Assembly (NCBI GenBank): GCA_017546725.1
Contig: JAFYRX010000055.1
Span: forward strand, 124,001-188,000
Source: Alistipes sp.
GTDB taxonomy: Bacteria > Bacteroidota > Bacteroidia > Bacteroidales > Rikenellaceae
Length of the DNA: 64,000 nucleotides
Reading direction: 5' to 3'
A program made the position numbers and the translations under genes. The notes below the pieces were generated by a model. That model was given only the letters and a program-made list of their open reading frames with translations. It did no database searches and was not told the origin of the DNA. This document shows, one piece after another, positions 55,238-63,617 of the stretch; within the stretch, counting starts at the first letter, position 1, and the number at the start of each line of letters is the position of its first letter.

Positions 55238-56557
55238 TTATGCCTTCCAGTACTTCTCAATCAACTCGGCCTTGATGGCAACCTCCTCCTTCGAGAAGTA
55301 CTCTCCAAAGAGTGTCCACGCTGTATCAAGCATCTGCTCGATATCGATATTTACGTCGATAGCCAACAACTTCTCCGAATAGTCGTGAGCAAACTTAAGT
55401 GCACGCTCGTCGTAGTCCGACAAATCGAAACCGTTCTCCAACTTTGTCTTTGCGTTGGCAGCATCAGCATACAAACGCACACAAGCGTTCATCACCTGCG
55501 GGTGGTCCTCACGAGTCTTCTTACCGATTACCAACTGCTTCAAACGTGACAACGAACGGAATGGGTCAACGATAACCTTACCTGTGTCAGAGTCGTTACG
55601 CAAGAACAACTGTCCCTCGGTAATATAACCTGTATTATCGGGAATAGCGTGAGTAATATCACCACCAGAAAGAGTTGTCACGGCGATAATTGTGATAGAA
55701 CCGCCATTAGGCAACTGTACGGCCTTCTCGTAAATCTTTGCCAAATCCGAGTAGAGCGAACCAGGCATAGAGTCCTTTGAAGGAATCTGGTCCATACGGT
55801 TAGACACGATAGCCAATGCATCGGCATACAATGTCATATCGGTCAAAAGCACCAATACCTTCTCGCCCTTGTCTACTGCGAAATACTCGGCTGCAGTCAA
55901 AGCCATATCGGGCACCAACAAACGCTCTACGGGAGGATTCTCTGTAGTATTTACGAACGATACGATACGGTCCAAAGCACCGGCGTTCTCAAACACCTGC
56001 TTAAAGTAGAGGAAGTCGTCGTTCGTAAGTCCCATACCACCCAAGATAATCTTGTCGGCCTTTGCACGCAACGCCACGTTGGCCATTACGGCGTTGTAGG
56101 GCTGGTCGGGGTCAGCGAAGAAGGGAATCTTCTGACCTGACACGATGGTATTGTTAAGGTCGATACCTGCAATACCCGTAGCAATCAACTCTGAAGGCTG
56201 GATACGACGGAAGGGGTTCACTGTAGGACCACCAATCTCGCGCTCCTCACCCTCGATAGGCTCACCGCCCTCCAAAGGCTCACCATAAGCGTTGAAGAAA
56301 CGACCTGCCAAATTATCCGATACACGCAACTTGGGGGCCTCGCCGTGGAATACCACCTCAGAGTCAGTAGCCAAGCCCTCTGTACCTGCGAAAACCTGCA
56401 ATGTAACGTTCTCGCCCATAATCTTCACCACCTGAGCCAACTTACCGCCTACTGTAGCCAACTCGTCGTTACCTACACCTGTAGCACGAAGTGTAATGGT
56501 AGCCTTGGTGATGTTATCAATCTTTGTATATACTTTCTGAAATGCTCGTGTTGTCAT
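55238..56557 (-). CDS. V/A-type ATPase subunit B (non-catalytic)
   Basis: 439 residues of the regulatory ring subunit. It retains the ATPase fold without a Walker A lysine motif, and has IEGEEREIGGPTVNPFRRIQPSELIATGIAGIDL and SGQKIPFFADPDQPYNAVMANVALRA; the latter replaces the P-loop. It forms the A3B3 head with subunit A, which is encoded eight bases upstream. Confidence 0.95.
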   Translation of the reverse strand: MTTRAFQKVYTKIDNITKATITLRATGVGNDELATVGGKLAQVVKIMGENVTLQVFAGTEGLATDSEVVFHGEAPKLRVSDNLAGRFFNAYGEPLEGGEPIEGEEREIGGPTVNPFRRIQPSELIATGIAGIDLNNTIVSGQKIPFFADPDQPYNAVMANVALRAKADKIILGGMGLTNDDFLYFKQVFENAGALDRIVSFVNTTENPPVERLLVPDMALTAAEYFAVDKGEKVLVLLTDMTLYADALAIVSNRMDQIPSKDSMPGSLYSDLAKIYEKAVQLPNGGSITIIAVTTLSGGDITHAIPDNTGYITEGQLFLRNDSDTGKVIVDPFRSLSRLKQLVIGKKTREDHPQVMNACVRLYADAANAKTKLENGFDLSDYDERALKFAHDYSEKLLAIDVNIDIEQMLDTAWTLFGEYFSKEEVAIKAELIEKYWKA

Positions 56558-56565
56558 ATCTGCCT

Positions 56566-58323
56566 TTATTTAGAGAGTTGATTATTAACAGCCTGCTCAA
56601 TCTGTTGCTTATAGTCATTGAACTTCTCGCTCTGCCACTCAGCATAGTTCATCTGGCGGAAGAGGTTGATAAGACCCTTGAAGAAACGTGAGCAAGCCTC
56701 AAAGTCCTCGAAATCAAACGACTTGCGGCATACATCCAACACCATCTCATACATCATCTTCTGACGCTCGATAGGAGTGCTGGCATCAATATCATCAAAT
56801 GCATCCTGCTGCAAAATAACGAAGTCGATAAGTTCAGACTTCCAGAAACGCTCGTGGTATGCTACGGGTACACCGTCATCACCCAAGATGTTAATCTGGT
56901 CGTTAGCCTCCTTACCACGCTGCACGATAGTCTTACCCTCGTACACCTCGTTAACCCAATTCTTACCGATGTGACCATCCAAATATGAGGCTACCTCGGG
57001 GTACTCCAAATACTTTGAGTAAGAATCCAGCGGGTCGATAGCGGGATAACGCTTTGAGTCGGCACGGCCCTGCGAAAGTGCGTAGAAGCAACGTGCTGCC
57101 TTCTTTGTTGACTCTGTAACGGGCTCCTTAAGGTTACCACCTGCGGGTGATACAGTACCGAGGAATGTTACAGAACCTGTCTGACCATTATTGAGTTTCA
57201 CCAAACCTGCACGAGCATAGAAGTTAGAGATGATAGCCGACAAGTCCATCGGGAAGGCATCCTGACCAGGCAACTCCTCCAAACGGTTTGACATCTCACG
57301 CAAAGCCTGAGCCCAACGTGAAGTAGAGTCAGCCATTACCAACACCTTCAAACCCATCGCACGATAGTACTCACCGATAGTCATACCTGTATAAACTGAC
57401 GCCTCACGAGCCGCAACGGGCATATTTGACGTATTACAGATGATGATTGTACGCTCCATCAACTTGTGGCCTGTACGAGAGTCTATCAACTCGGGGAACT
57501 CGGCGAAAATCTCCACTACCTCGTTAGCACGCTCACCACAAGCAACGATGATAATAACATCAGCATCTGCCTGCTTTGAGATTGCGTGCTGAAGCACTGT
57601 CTTACCAGCACCGAACGGACCAGGGATAAAACCTGTACCACCCTCAGCCAACGGGTTGAATGTATCGATAGCACGTACACCTGTCTCCATCACGCGAGAA
57701 GGACGAGGCTTCTCTGTATAGCAACGGATAGCCTGCTTAACGGGCCACTTTTGTACCATTGTGATGTTATACTCGTTACCATCCTTGTCTGTTACGACAG
57801 CAACGGTATCAGTAACCTTATACTCACCCTGCGCTACAACGCTCTTAACGGTATAAGTGCCCTGCATAATGAAAGGAACCATAATCTTGTGGTCAACCCA
57901 CTGCTCCTTAACCTGGCCCAACCAATCACCTGCAGTTACCTTATCGCCAGCCTTTGCCAACGGCGAGAACTCCCACTTCTTCTCGAAGTCGATGGGGTCA
58001 GTAATAGAACCACGATTGATGAACAAACCGTCCATCTTCTCCAAGTCATTCTGCAAACCGTCGTAGTTGCGTGACAAAAGACCCGGAGCCAACGTAGCCT
58101 CCAACATATGGCCTACGAACTCTACCTTATCGCCAATCTTCAAGCCTCGGGTGCTGTCGTAAACCTGCACATAGGCGTCATCGCCTATGACCTTGATGAC
58201 CTCGGCCATCATTCGTGTATCACCGCAGTAGACATAACAGATTTCGTTCTGTCCCACCGCACCGTCAGCCTTAACGATTACGATGTTTGAGATGATACCG
58301 TTTACACGTCCTAAAGTTTTCAT
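56566..58323 (-). CDS. V/A-type ATPase subunit A (catalytic)
   Basis: 585 residues; hydrolyses or makes ATP in the A3B3 head. The Walker A motif is GPFGAGKTVLQ near residue 238, and the bulge domain typical of A subunits lies at about 115-190. The catalytic Glu region (VACGERANEV) follows. Start ATG at 58323 (MKTLGRVNGIISNIV). It follows the DUF2764 gene by 18 bases. Confidence 0.96.
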   Translation of the reverse strand: MKTLGRVNGIISNIVIVKADGAVGQNEICYVYCGDTRMMAEVIKVIGDDAYVQVYDSTRGLKIGDKVEFVGHMLEATLAPGLLSRNYDGLQNDLEKMDGLFINRGSITDPIDFEKKWEFSPLAKAGDKVTAGDWLGQVKEQWVDHKIMVPFIMQGTYTVKSVVAQGEYKVTDTVAVVTDKDGNEYNITMVQKWPVKQAIRCYTEKPRPSRVMETGVRAIDTFNPLAEGGTGFIPGPFGAGKTVLQHAISKQADADVIIIVACGERANEVVEIFAEFPELIDSRTGHKLMERTIIICNTSNMPVAAREASVYTGMTIGEYYRAMGLKVLVMADSTSRWAQALREMSNRLEELPGQDAFPMDLSAIISNFYARAGLVKLNNGQTGSVTFLGTVSPAGGNLKEPVTESTKKAARCFYALSQGRADSKRYPAIDPLDSYSKYLEYPEVASYLDGHIGKNWVNEVYEGKTIVQRGKEANDQINILGDDGVPVAYHERFWKSELIDFVILQQDAFDDIDASTPIERQKMMYEMVLDVCRKSFDFEDFEACSRFFKGLINLFRQMNYAEWQSEKFNDYKQQIEQAVNNQLSK

Positions 58324-58341
58324 TTATCTTGTTTTTATTGT

Positions 58342-59169
58342 TTATTTTACTAACTCTTTGCCGTCCAACTCAGTCATCAAACGCTCCAGCATCTCACGGC
58401 CACGCTTAACATCCAACAGACTCCAGCGAGCCACGATGTTAATCTTAACCAAATAAGACAATACAGCATTGATGTTAAAGTAGTCGAACGAAGACAACTC
58501 TGCAGCATAATCCCAACGCACGAGGTCAATCTTATGCTCCTTCTCTACGAGGTTCTGCTCGTCATTTACAGCAACAATCACGGCGTCAATATAAGCCAAC
58601 TCGCCACGCAAACCGAAATCGGCAGCCGATGAGCGATGCAATTGCTCCACTACGTCGCCTCCACCTACAGTCACGCCATCGATTGTTCTATCCAACGTAC
58701 GGGCTACGGCTGCGGCTGCAACGTTACGCAACGTGCGGTCAAACTCGGCCCATTCGCGCAAGAAACGACACTTCGATGCGGCACACTCGGCATAATACGC
58801 CGTAAAGATAGCCTTCTCGAAACTGTGAGTCATATCCAAACCTTCAGCCCACTCGCCTTCGGGCTCATTGTAAGCACGTACGACACGAGCCACCGCCTCG
58901 GGCAACAACGCAGGCTGCTTGAGTTCGCTCTCCAACTGCTCACGCGCGATATTTCCCAATGGATTGTAGGCTGCACGACCTGCTCGCAAGGCTATGATAT
59001 TCTCGCAGTCGTAATAACCGTAGAGCAGTCTCACCGCCGCAGCGTCAGCAGTAGAGAGTTCCTCCAGAATCTCATCTACAATCTCCTTCGCATCGAAGCC
59101 TTTGGTATCGGCATCGAGCGTATACTCGCGGAGTCCTGCAACTAAACAGTAATAATTCTTATCGAACAT
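58342..59169 (-). CDS. DUF2764 protein, V-ATPase subunit C-like
   Basis: 275-residue, mostly helical protein found between subunits E and A in the V-ATPase operons of Bacteroidota, chlamydiae and spirochaetes. By position it stands where subunit C is encoded in other bacteria, and it may link rotor and stator as C does (inference). It contains the pattern MFDKNYYCLVAGLREYTLD at the N terminus. Six bases separate it from subunit E. Confidence 0.85.
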   Translation of the reverse strand: MFDKNYYCLVAGLREYTLDADTKGFDAKEIVDEILEELSTADAAAVRLLYGYYDCENIIALRAGRAAYNPLGNIAREQLESELKQPALLPEAVARVVRAYNEPEGEWAEGLDMTHSFEKAIFTAYYAECAASKCRFLREWAEFDRTLRNVAAAAVARTLDRTIDGVTVGGGDVVEQLHRSSAADFGLRGELAYIDAVIVAVNDEQNLVEKEHKIDLVRWDYAAELSSFDYFNINAVLSYLVKINIVARWSLLDVKRGREMLERLMTELDGKELVK

Positions 59170-59175
59170 AAATCC

Positions 59176-59787
59176 TTACGCCTTAAAGAGAAGTTGAGCC
59201 ACCTTTTCACGAAGATAACCGCTCAAAAGAGCCTCGAAACTCTCATCTGAGAACGAGATATAATATCCACCGTTCTTCTCACCAACCTTGAAACCTGACT
59301 TAACATCTGAAGAGAAACCAACCTCAACACCCTCTGCCAACAGAGCCTTTGCTGCTGCATCAAATGCCTTACCCAACTCCTCTTTCTTAGCCTCGGGCAA
59401 CAAAGCCTTCAACTCGGCCTTTGCGCCATTGTTCCAATTCTTGGCTACGGCGAGCAACATATCCTTGATGAATGTTGCATCGAGGTTTGCACTCTTCACA
59501 CCCTCGGCTGTAGTCTTAGCCACAATCAAAGTCTCAATCTCTGCCTTGATTTTGGCTACGGCCTGCTTACCTGCGAGCGAAATCTCGGTCATTGCATTCT
59601 TCTCGATATCGGCAGCCTTATCCTCGGCATCTGCCACGATTTTAGCAGCGCGAGCCTCGGCCTCTGCTACGATTTTCTGAGCCTCGCTCTTGGCAGTGGC
59701 AACAAGGTTGTCAGCCTCTGCACGACCCTTCTCCAAACCCTCTTGATAGAGTTTGTCGGTCAATTGCTGAAGTTTAGTATTTCCCAT
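59176..59787 (-). CDS. V/A-type ATPase subunit E (peripheral stalk)
   Basis: 203 residues with a long Ala/Lys/Glu-rich N-terminal coiled coil (about 15-95), alternating EAEARAAKIVADAEDKAAD-type repeats, then a small globular C-terminal domain that binds the A3B3 head. The coiled-coil partner subunit (G/H) is not present as a separate gene in this operon. First gene, about 105 bases below a full-consensus promoter. Confidence 0.92.
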   Translation of the reverse strand: MGNTKLQQLTDKLYQEGLEKGRAEADNLVATAKSEAQKIVAEAEARAAKIVADAEDKAADIEKNAMTEISLAGKQAVAKIKAEIETLIVAKTTAEGVKSANLDATFIKDMLLAVAKNWNNGAKAELKALLPEAKKEELGKAFDAAAKALLAEGVEVGFSSDVKSGFKVGEKNGGYYISFSDESFEALLSGYLREKVAQLLFKA

Positions 59788-59898
59788 AATTATTTTGATA
59801 TTTTGATTATTGTTATTTCGCTCTTAACTTTGCTCCTTACGAGGCCCTATCCGTTATTACGCTTTTCGCGCACGTGTTACCTATTATAAAAAGCGCCG

Positions 59899-59929
59899 CA
59901 AAGTTACTTAAATTATCCACTACTACAAA
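59899..59929 (-). promoter_or_regulatory. Promoter of the V-ATPase operon
   Basis: On the minus strand: TTTG (59929-59926), exactly 19 bases, TAACTTTG (59906-59899): a complete Bacteroidota consensus. The predicted leader is about 105 bases. The rest of the 344-base gap to the GH16 gene is A/T-rich and shows no gene. Confidence 0.8.
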
Positions 59930-60085
59930 ATTTAATTCCACTTTTTAATCACAACGCTCTACTTACCGAACATTTTTTAACATTTTTCGGCAAAATAGAC
60001 ATTATCTATCATAACCTAACAGCCTAGTTTTTAGTCATTTTTGACCAAAATCGTGAGTTCTGACATCTATTTTAATTTTTTTTGC

Positions 60086-60093
60086 TACATTTG
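60086..60093 (+). promoter_or_regulatory. Candidate -7 element of the first GH16 gene
   Basis: TACATTTG, 38 bases upstream of the ATG at 60132. No good -33 TTTG is visible, only a T-rich stretch. Confidence 0.5.
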
Positions 60094-60131
60094 TACTATT
60101 AACCGCTTTTATAGCGAAGCACTAATAGTTT

Positions 60132-60989
60132 ATGAAAAAATTTCTCTTTTTATCCGCTATTATACTTGTCGGCCTGGTCGGAATTAACTCCGCCGCAGCC
60201 CAGGACAACACTCCATCTAACAAGGCCGAGAGGGTAAATCCCAAACGTGCTCACAAGGGTTGGCGTATGGTATGGTCCGACGAGTTCAACGGCGACAAAG
60301 TCGATGAATCTTCGTGGCGTCGTTGCCACCGTTATGGTTCACCCTGGAATCGCCATATGTCGATGTTAGACAGTCTTGTAAAGATTAGAAACGGAGTTGT
60401 GGAGTTATGGGGTATCAACACCCCCGAAGGCTATCAGGACTCGTTGAAATTCCTCACAGGCGGACTCGAAAGCAGGGGTATGCGTAACATCCGAAATGGC
60501 CGCATTGATGTGCGCGCACGTTACGATTGTGCACAAGGTTTTTGGCCTGCAATATGGATGATGCCCGAGAGTGAAAAGCCTTGGCCCAATGCTGGCGAAA
60601 TTGACATTATGGAGCACCTCAATTTTGACGATTACATCTACCAAACCGTACACTCCTACCACATCGAGGGCGGTCACAAACCCAAGACGCAGCACGACCA
60701 CAAGGAGAAGGTAGACCTAAAGAAATTCAACGTCTATTCAGTCGAGATAAACAACTCTGTAATAACATATTACATCAACGGACGCAAAACCTTCACATAC
60801 AGCCGTCTCGACCCCGAACCCAAAGACCAATACCCCTTTGACGACTACGACTATTATATGATTTTATCGGCACAGTTGGGCGGTCATTGGATAGGTCCTA
60901 TCGAGGCGGAACAACTACCCGTCAAGATAGAGGTTGACTATGTGAGATTCTACCTCCCTAAAAAGCAGAAAGCAGACAAGAAGAAATAA
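60132..60989 (+). CDS. Secreted glycoside hydrolase family 16 beta-glucanase
   Basis: 285 residues with a signal peptide (MKKFLFLSAIILVGLVGINSAAAQ). The GH16 catalytic motif is GEIDIMEH, with nucleophile Glu156, Asp158 and acid/base Glu161. GFWPAIWMMP and the C-terminal YYMILSAQLGGHWIGP are family-typical. Similar Bacteroidota enzymes cut beta-1,3- or mixed-linkage glucans; exact specificity is not readable here. A second GH16 gene follows 17 bases later. No SusC/SusD pair is adjacent, so this is not a full polysaccharide-utilisation locus in the window. Confidence 0.92.
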   Translation: MKKFLFLSAIILVGLVGINSAAAQDNTPSNKAERVNPKRAHKGWRMVWSDEFNGDKVDESSWRRCHRYGSPWNRHMSMLDSLVKIRNGVVELWGINTPEGYQDSLKFLTGGLESRGMRNIRNGRIDVRARYDCAQGFWPAIWMMPESEKPWPNAGEIDIMEHLNFDDYIYQTVHSYHIEGGHKPKTQHDHKEKVDLKKFNVYSVEINNSVITYYINGRKTFTYSRLDPEPKDQYPFDDYDYYMILSAQLGGHWIGPIEAEQLPVKIEVDYVRFYLPKKQKADKKK

Positions 60990-61006
60990 CTAATAACCAC
61001 AGCAAT

Positions 61007-61825
61007 ATGAAACGAATTACCGCAATTTTATTCCTCGCAGGACTTCTCGCCCTGCCATTCGTAGCAACGGCTCAAAATGCCACTAAAAAAGACAACGCAA
61101 AACGTGCCCACGAAGGCTGGAAACTCGTTTGGGCCGACGAATTCAACGGCAAGAAGTTGGATACAGATTCTTGGGAGCGTTGCCCTCGCAACACTGCCGA
61201 TTGGGGTCGCCATATGTCCTACCTCGACACACTCATTCAGGTCGAGGACGGAGTGCTTAAACTCTACGGCATCAACCGCCCCGACGAGGTAAAAGATAAC
61301 GTACCTTACCTTACGGGAGGCGTGCAGAGCCGTAACCGCCGCTCACTGCAGTTGGGTCGTGTCGATGTACGCGCTCGCTTCAATTGCGGACAAGGTTTCT
61401 GGCCCGCAATTTGGCTTATGCCCGACATCAGAGTGCCTTGGGCTACAGGTGGCGAGATTGATATTATGGAGCACCTCAACTCGGAGGATGTAGCCTATCA
61501 AACAGTGCATTCACAGCACACTGTAAAGAAATACGATCCCTATATTGTCAACGGTAGCAACACACCCATTGACAAGAGTGTATTCAACACCTATTCTGTT
61601 GTGATTGAAGAAGATGCTATCAAATTCTTCATCAACGACAAGCCGACATTCACCTACAAGAAGGTGCCCGAATTGTTATCGCAGTTCCCCTACGCTGGCC
61701 ACCCCTTCTACGTTATCCTTTCAGCGCAGTTGGGCGGCAGTTGGGTTGGCAAGATTAACCCCGCCGACCTACCCGTCAAGATGGAGATTGACTACGTAAG
61801 ATTCTATCTTCCCAAAAAGAAATAG
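61007..61825 (+). CDS. Secreted glycoside hydrolase family 16 beta-glucanase, second copy
   Basis: 272 residues with a signal peptide (MKRITAILFLAGLLALPFVATAQ). Catalytic motif GEIDIMEH with Glu150, Asp152 and Glu155. It is clearly paralogous to the preceding gene, sharing AHxGWxxVWxDEFNG, GFWPAIW, the motif itself and the LSAQLGGxWxG end, yet it has diverged in the loops, so the pair probably arose by an old tandem duplication and may split substrates. Transcribed together with the first copy and closed by a terminator. Confidence 0.92.
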   Translation: MKRITAILFLAGLLALPFVATAQNATKKDNAKRAHEGWKLVWADEFNGKKLDTDSWERCPRNTADWGRHMSYLDTLIQVEDGVLKLYGINRPDEVKDNVPYLTGGVQSRNRRSLQLGRVDVRARFNCGQGFWPAIWLMPDIRVPWATGGEIDIMEHLNSEDVAYQTVHSQHTVKKYDPYIVNGSNTPIDKSVFNTYSVVIEEDAIKFFINDKPTFTYKKVPELLSQFPYAGHPFYVILSAQLGGSWVGKINPADLPVKMEIDYVRFYLPKKK

Positions 61826-61849
61826 AAAAGTATAAAATCAAAACAAAAC

Positions 61850-61883
61850 GAGGTTGCCCAACAAGTCTAGTTGTGGCAACCTC
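61850..61883 (+). terminator. Terminator after the GH16 pair
   Basis: GAGGTTGCC (61850-61858) with GGCAACCTC (61875-61883); an inner ACAA/TTGT pair can extend the stem. Confidence 0.85.
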
Positions 61884-61891
61884 TCTTGCTT

Positions 61892-62011
61892 GAAGTTGTA
61901 TAACAAGAGGGATTTTTAGGCCTGCGATGCTCGAAAAAGCGCAGTTTACTCGGCGTAAATGAGCATTTTGAGAGCGAGCATAACGCAGAAATCACCTTGT
62001 TAGGCAACTTC
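61892..62011. repeat. 120-bp long imperfect hairpin element
   Basis: Ends GAAGTTGTATAACAAG (61892-61907) and CTTGTTAGGCAACTTC (61996-62011) are complementary at 14 of 16 positions. Further in, GATTT...CTGCG-ATGCTCG matches CGAGCAT-A-CGCAG-AAATC. The element can fold end to end and lies in the gap between convergent genes. No ORF. Confidence 0.55.
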
Positions 62012-62025
62012 TTATATGAATCTAC

Positions 62026-63459
62026 TTACTGATGTTCTGGTCGCAACAAATCTTGAACAACCTTAACAGGCGAGAATGTAGTGATAGGCACCTCTACGAG
62101 TACTGTATTCCACTTTGCCATAGCACCATTCCACAATCCTGGCAACTCTTGTGCACGCAACTCGCGGCCACCGCTCGACTTTGACGAGATAAAGCCCGTT
62201 GCAGGGTCGGTGTATTGTGTCAAATCAAATTTTTCACCCTTATAATTCTTCACACCGCAAACCAAATCTACGGGATTGAAGTGCGTAGCCGACTTCATCA
62301 AGTGCATATCCTCGGGTGATATTTGGCTCGACTCGGCAATCTGCAACGACTCTGTACCATCCTCTGCAGCCACCCAGAACGGGCCACCACCAGGCTCACC
62401 CTGATTACGCACAACACCACATACGCGAATGGGGCGATTCAGCACCGCCTTCATCATCTCGGCATCACGCTCTGTGGGCAATTTCACGCACAACTCCTTC
62501 TCGATGAAGTTAGCCGTAGCATCCAAATCGGCCTCACCAGCATCCAATGAACGCAGATAGCCAAACGCCTTGGCCTGCAACTCCAACAACAAGCCCGCCA
62601 ACGCCTTCTTGTACTTAACGGTATCGCCTCGACGAGCATCGGTAGTTACGTTGTCAATATTCTTTACGAAGATTACATCGGCATCAATATCGTTCAAATT
62701 CTCAATCAGCGCACCGTGACCTGCGGGGCGGAACAACAACTCACCCTCGTCGGTACGGAACGGAGTATTATCGGGATTTACGGCTATCGTATCAGTCGAG
62801 GGCTTCTGCACCGAGAACGACACGTCGTACTTCACGCCATAGGCCTCCTCAAAATGGGGCTGTGATGCGCCCAACACATCCCAGAAACCGCCCATATGCT
62901 CAGGCGATACGGTGAAGTGGATGCGAACATTCTCACCCGAACGAGCATACTGTGCACCCTCAACCAAATGCTCCTCCACAGCCTTGCGATTGCCGCCAGC
63001 ATAAGAGTGGAATGTAACCAAGCCCTTCGGCTTTGAGCCATAGCAAAGACCTGTCTTTACGATAGCCTCAACAATCTCCTCCTCTGATGAATCGGGCGTA
63101 ATAAACTGCTCCAGTTCGGGCCAAAAGGCAAACTTTTCGATATTGTCCAACAACACGTCGATACCCTTACCACGCTTGCCCTCATTGACAAACTCAAACA
63201 ACTCCTTGAACATACGCGTTGCCGCACCCGATGCGGGCACGAACTTTACTACGCCAAGATGCTCTGATGCGGCATCGTAGTTGGCCTCTGCCTGCGCTAT
63301 AACATCCTCATCCAGAACGGTTACGCCATCACCAGCCGCAGCCGCACGCACCACATTAAGGAAAGGGAATCCCTGCTTGAAATTTTCAATCTGTTGCTCC
63401 ACGTGCTCTTTAGTCAAGCCGTGAGCCGAAATCTGTTGTAAATCCTTTTCGTTAAACAT
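62026..63459 (-). CDS. DUF4301 family protein
   Basis: 477 residues of a Bacteroidota-specific family without an established function. FVPASGAATRMFKELFEF at about 75 resembles the nucleotide-binding start of sugar-nucleotidyltransferase folds, and GHGALIENLNDIDADVIFVKNIDN recalls UDP-sugar pyrophosphorylases, so a nucleotidyltransferase-like activity is possible but unproven. Single gene, divergent from a Tricorn-like protein gene, with an 18-base palindrome in the shared upstream region. Confidence 0.87.
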   Translation of the reverse strand: MFNEKDLQQISAHGLTKEHVEQQIENFKQGFPFLNVVRAAAAGDGVTVLDEDVIAQAEANYDAASEHLGVVKFVPASGAATRMFKELFEFVNEGKRGKGIDVLLDNIEKFAFWPELEQFITPDSSEEEIVEAIVKTGLCYGSKPKGLVTFHSYAGGNRKAVEEHLVEGAQYARSGENVRIHFTVSPEHMGGFWDVLGASQPHFEEAYGVKYDVSFSVQKPSTDTIAVNPDNTPFRTDEGELLFRPAGHGALIENLNDIDADVIFVKNIDNVTTDARRGDTVKYKKALAGLLLELQAKAFGYLRSLDAGEADLDATANFIEKELCVKLPTERDAEMMKAVLNRPIRVCGVVRNQGEPGGGPFWVAAEDGTESLQIAESSQISPEDMHLMKSATHFNPVDLVCGVKNYKGEKFDLTQYTDPATGFISSKSSGGRELRAQELPGLWNGAMAKWNTVLVEVPITTFSPVKVVQDLLRPEHQ

Positions 63460-63507
63460 AATTCCTCTATTTTGTATACATTTTTTGCTCTCTCTCGATA
63501 AAATCTA

Positions 63508-63525
63508 CTGTCGTAAATACGACAG
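63508..63525. promoter_or_regulatory. 18-base palindrome between divergent DUF4301 and Tricorn-like genes
   Basis: CTGTCGTAAATACGACAG is a perfect palindrome with 8-bp arms and an AA/TT-type centre. It lies 49 bases upstream of the DUF4301 ATG and 37 bases before the -7 element of the plus-strand gene. Candidate repressor operator. Confidence 0.45.
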
Positions 63526-63561
63526 CACACCAAAAATCATTCAAATTTACGAAATATTTTC

Positions 63562-63569
63562 TAACTTTG
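63562..63569 (+). promoter_or_regulatory. Candidate -7 element of Tricorn-like gene
   Basis: TAACTTTG, 48 bases upstream of the ATG at 63618. The -33 region is weak. Confidence 0.5.
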
Positions 63570-63617
63570 CCAACATAGTTGACAATTTTATTTGAAGTAA
63601 ATAAAAACTAAAATATT

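Noticed and set aside
59788..60131. Possible small RNA or tRNA in the 344-base gap upstream of the V-ATPase
   Set aside because: Only A/T-rich promoter sequence is visible; no cloverleaf or conserved RNA structure was found.
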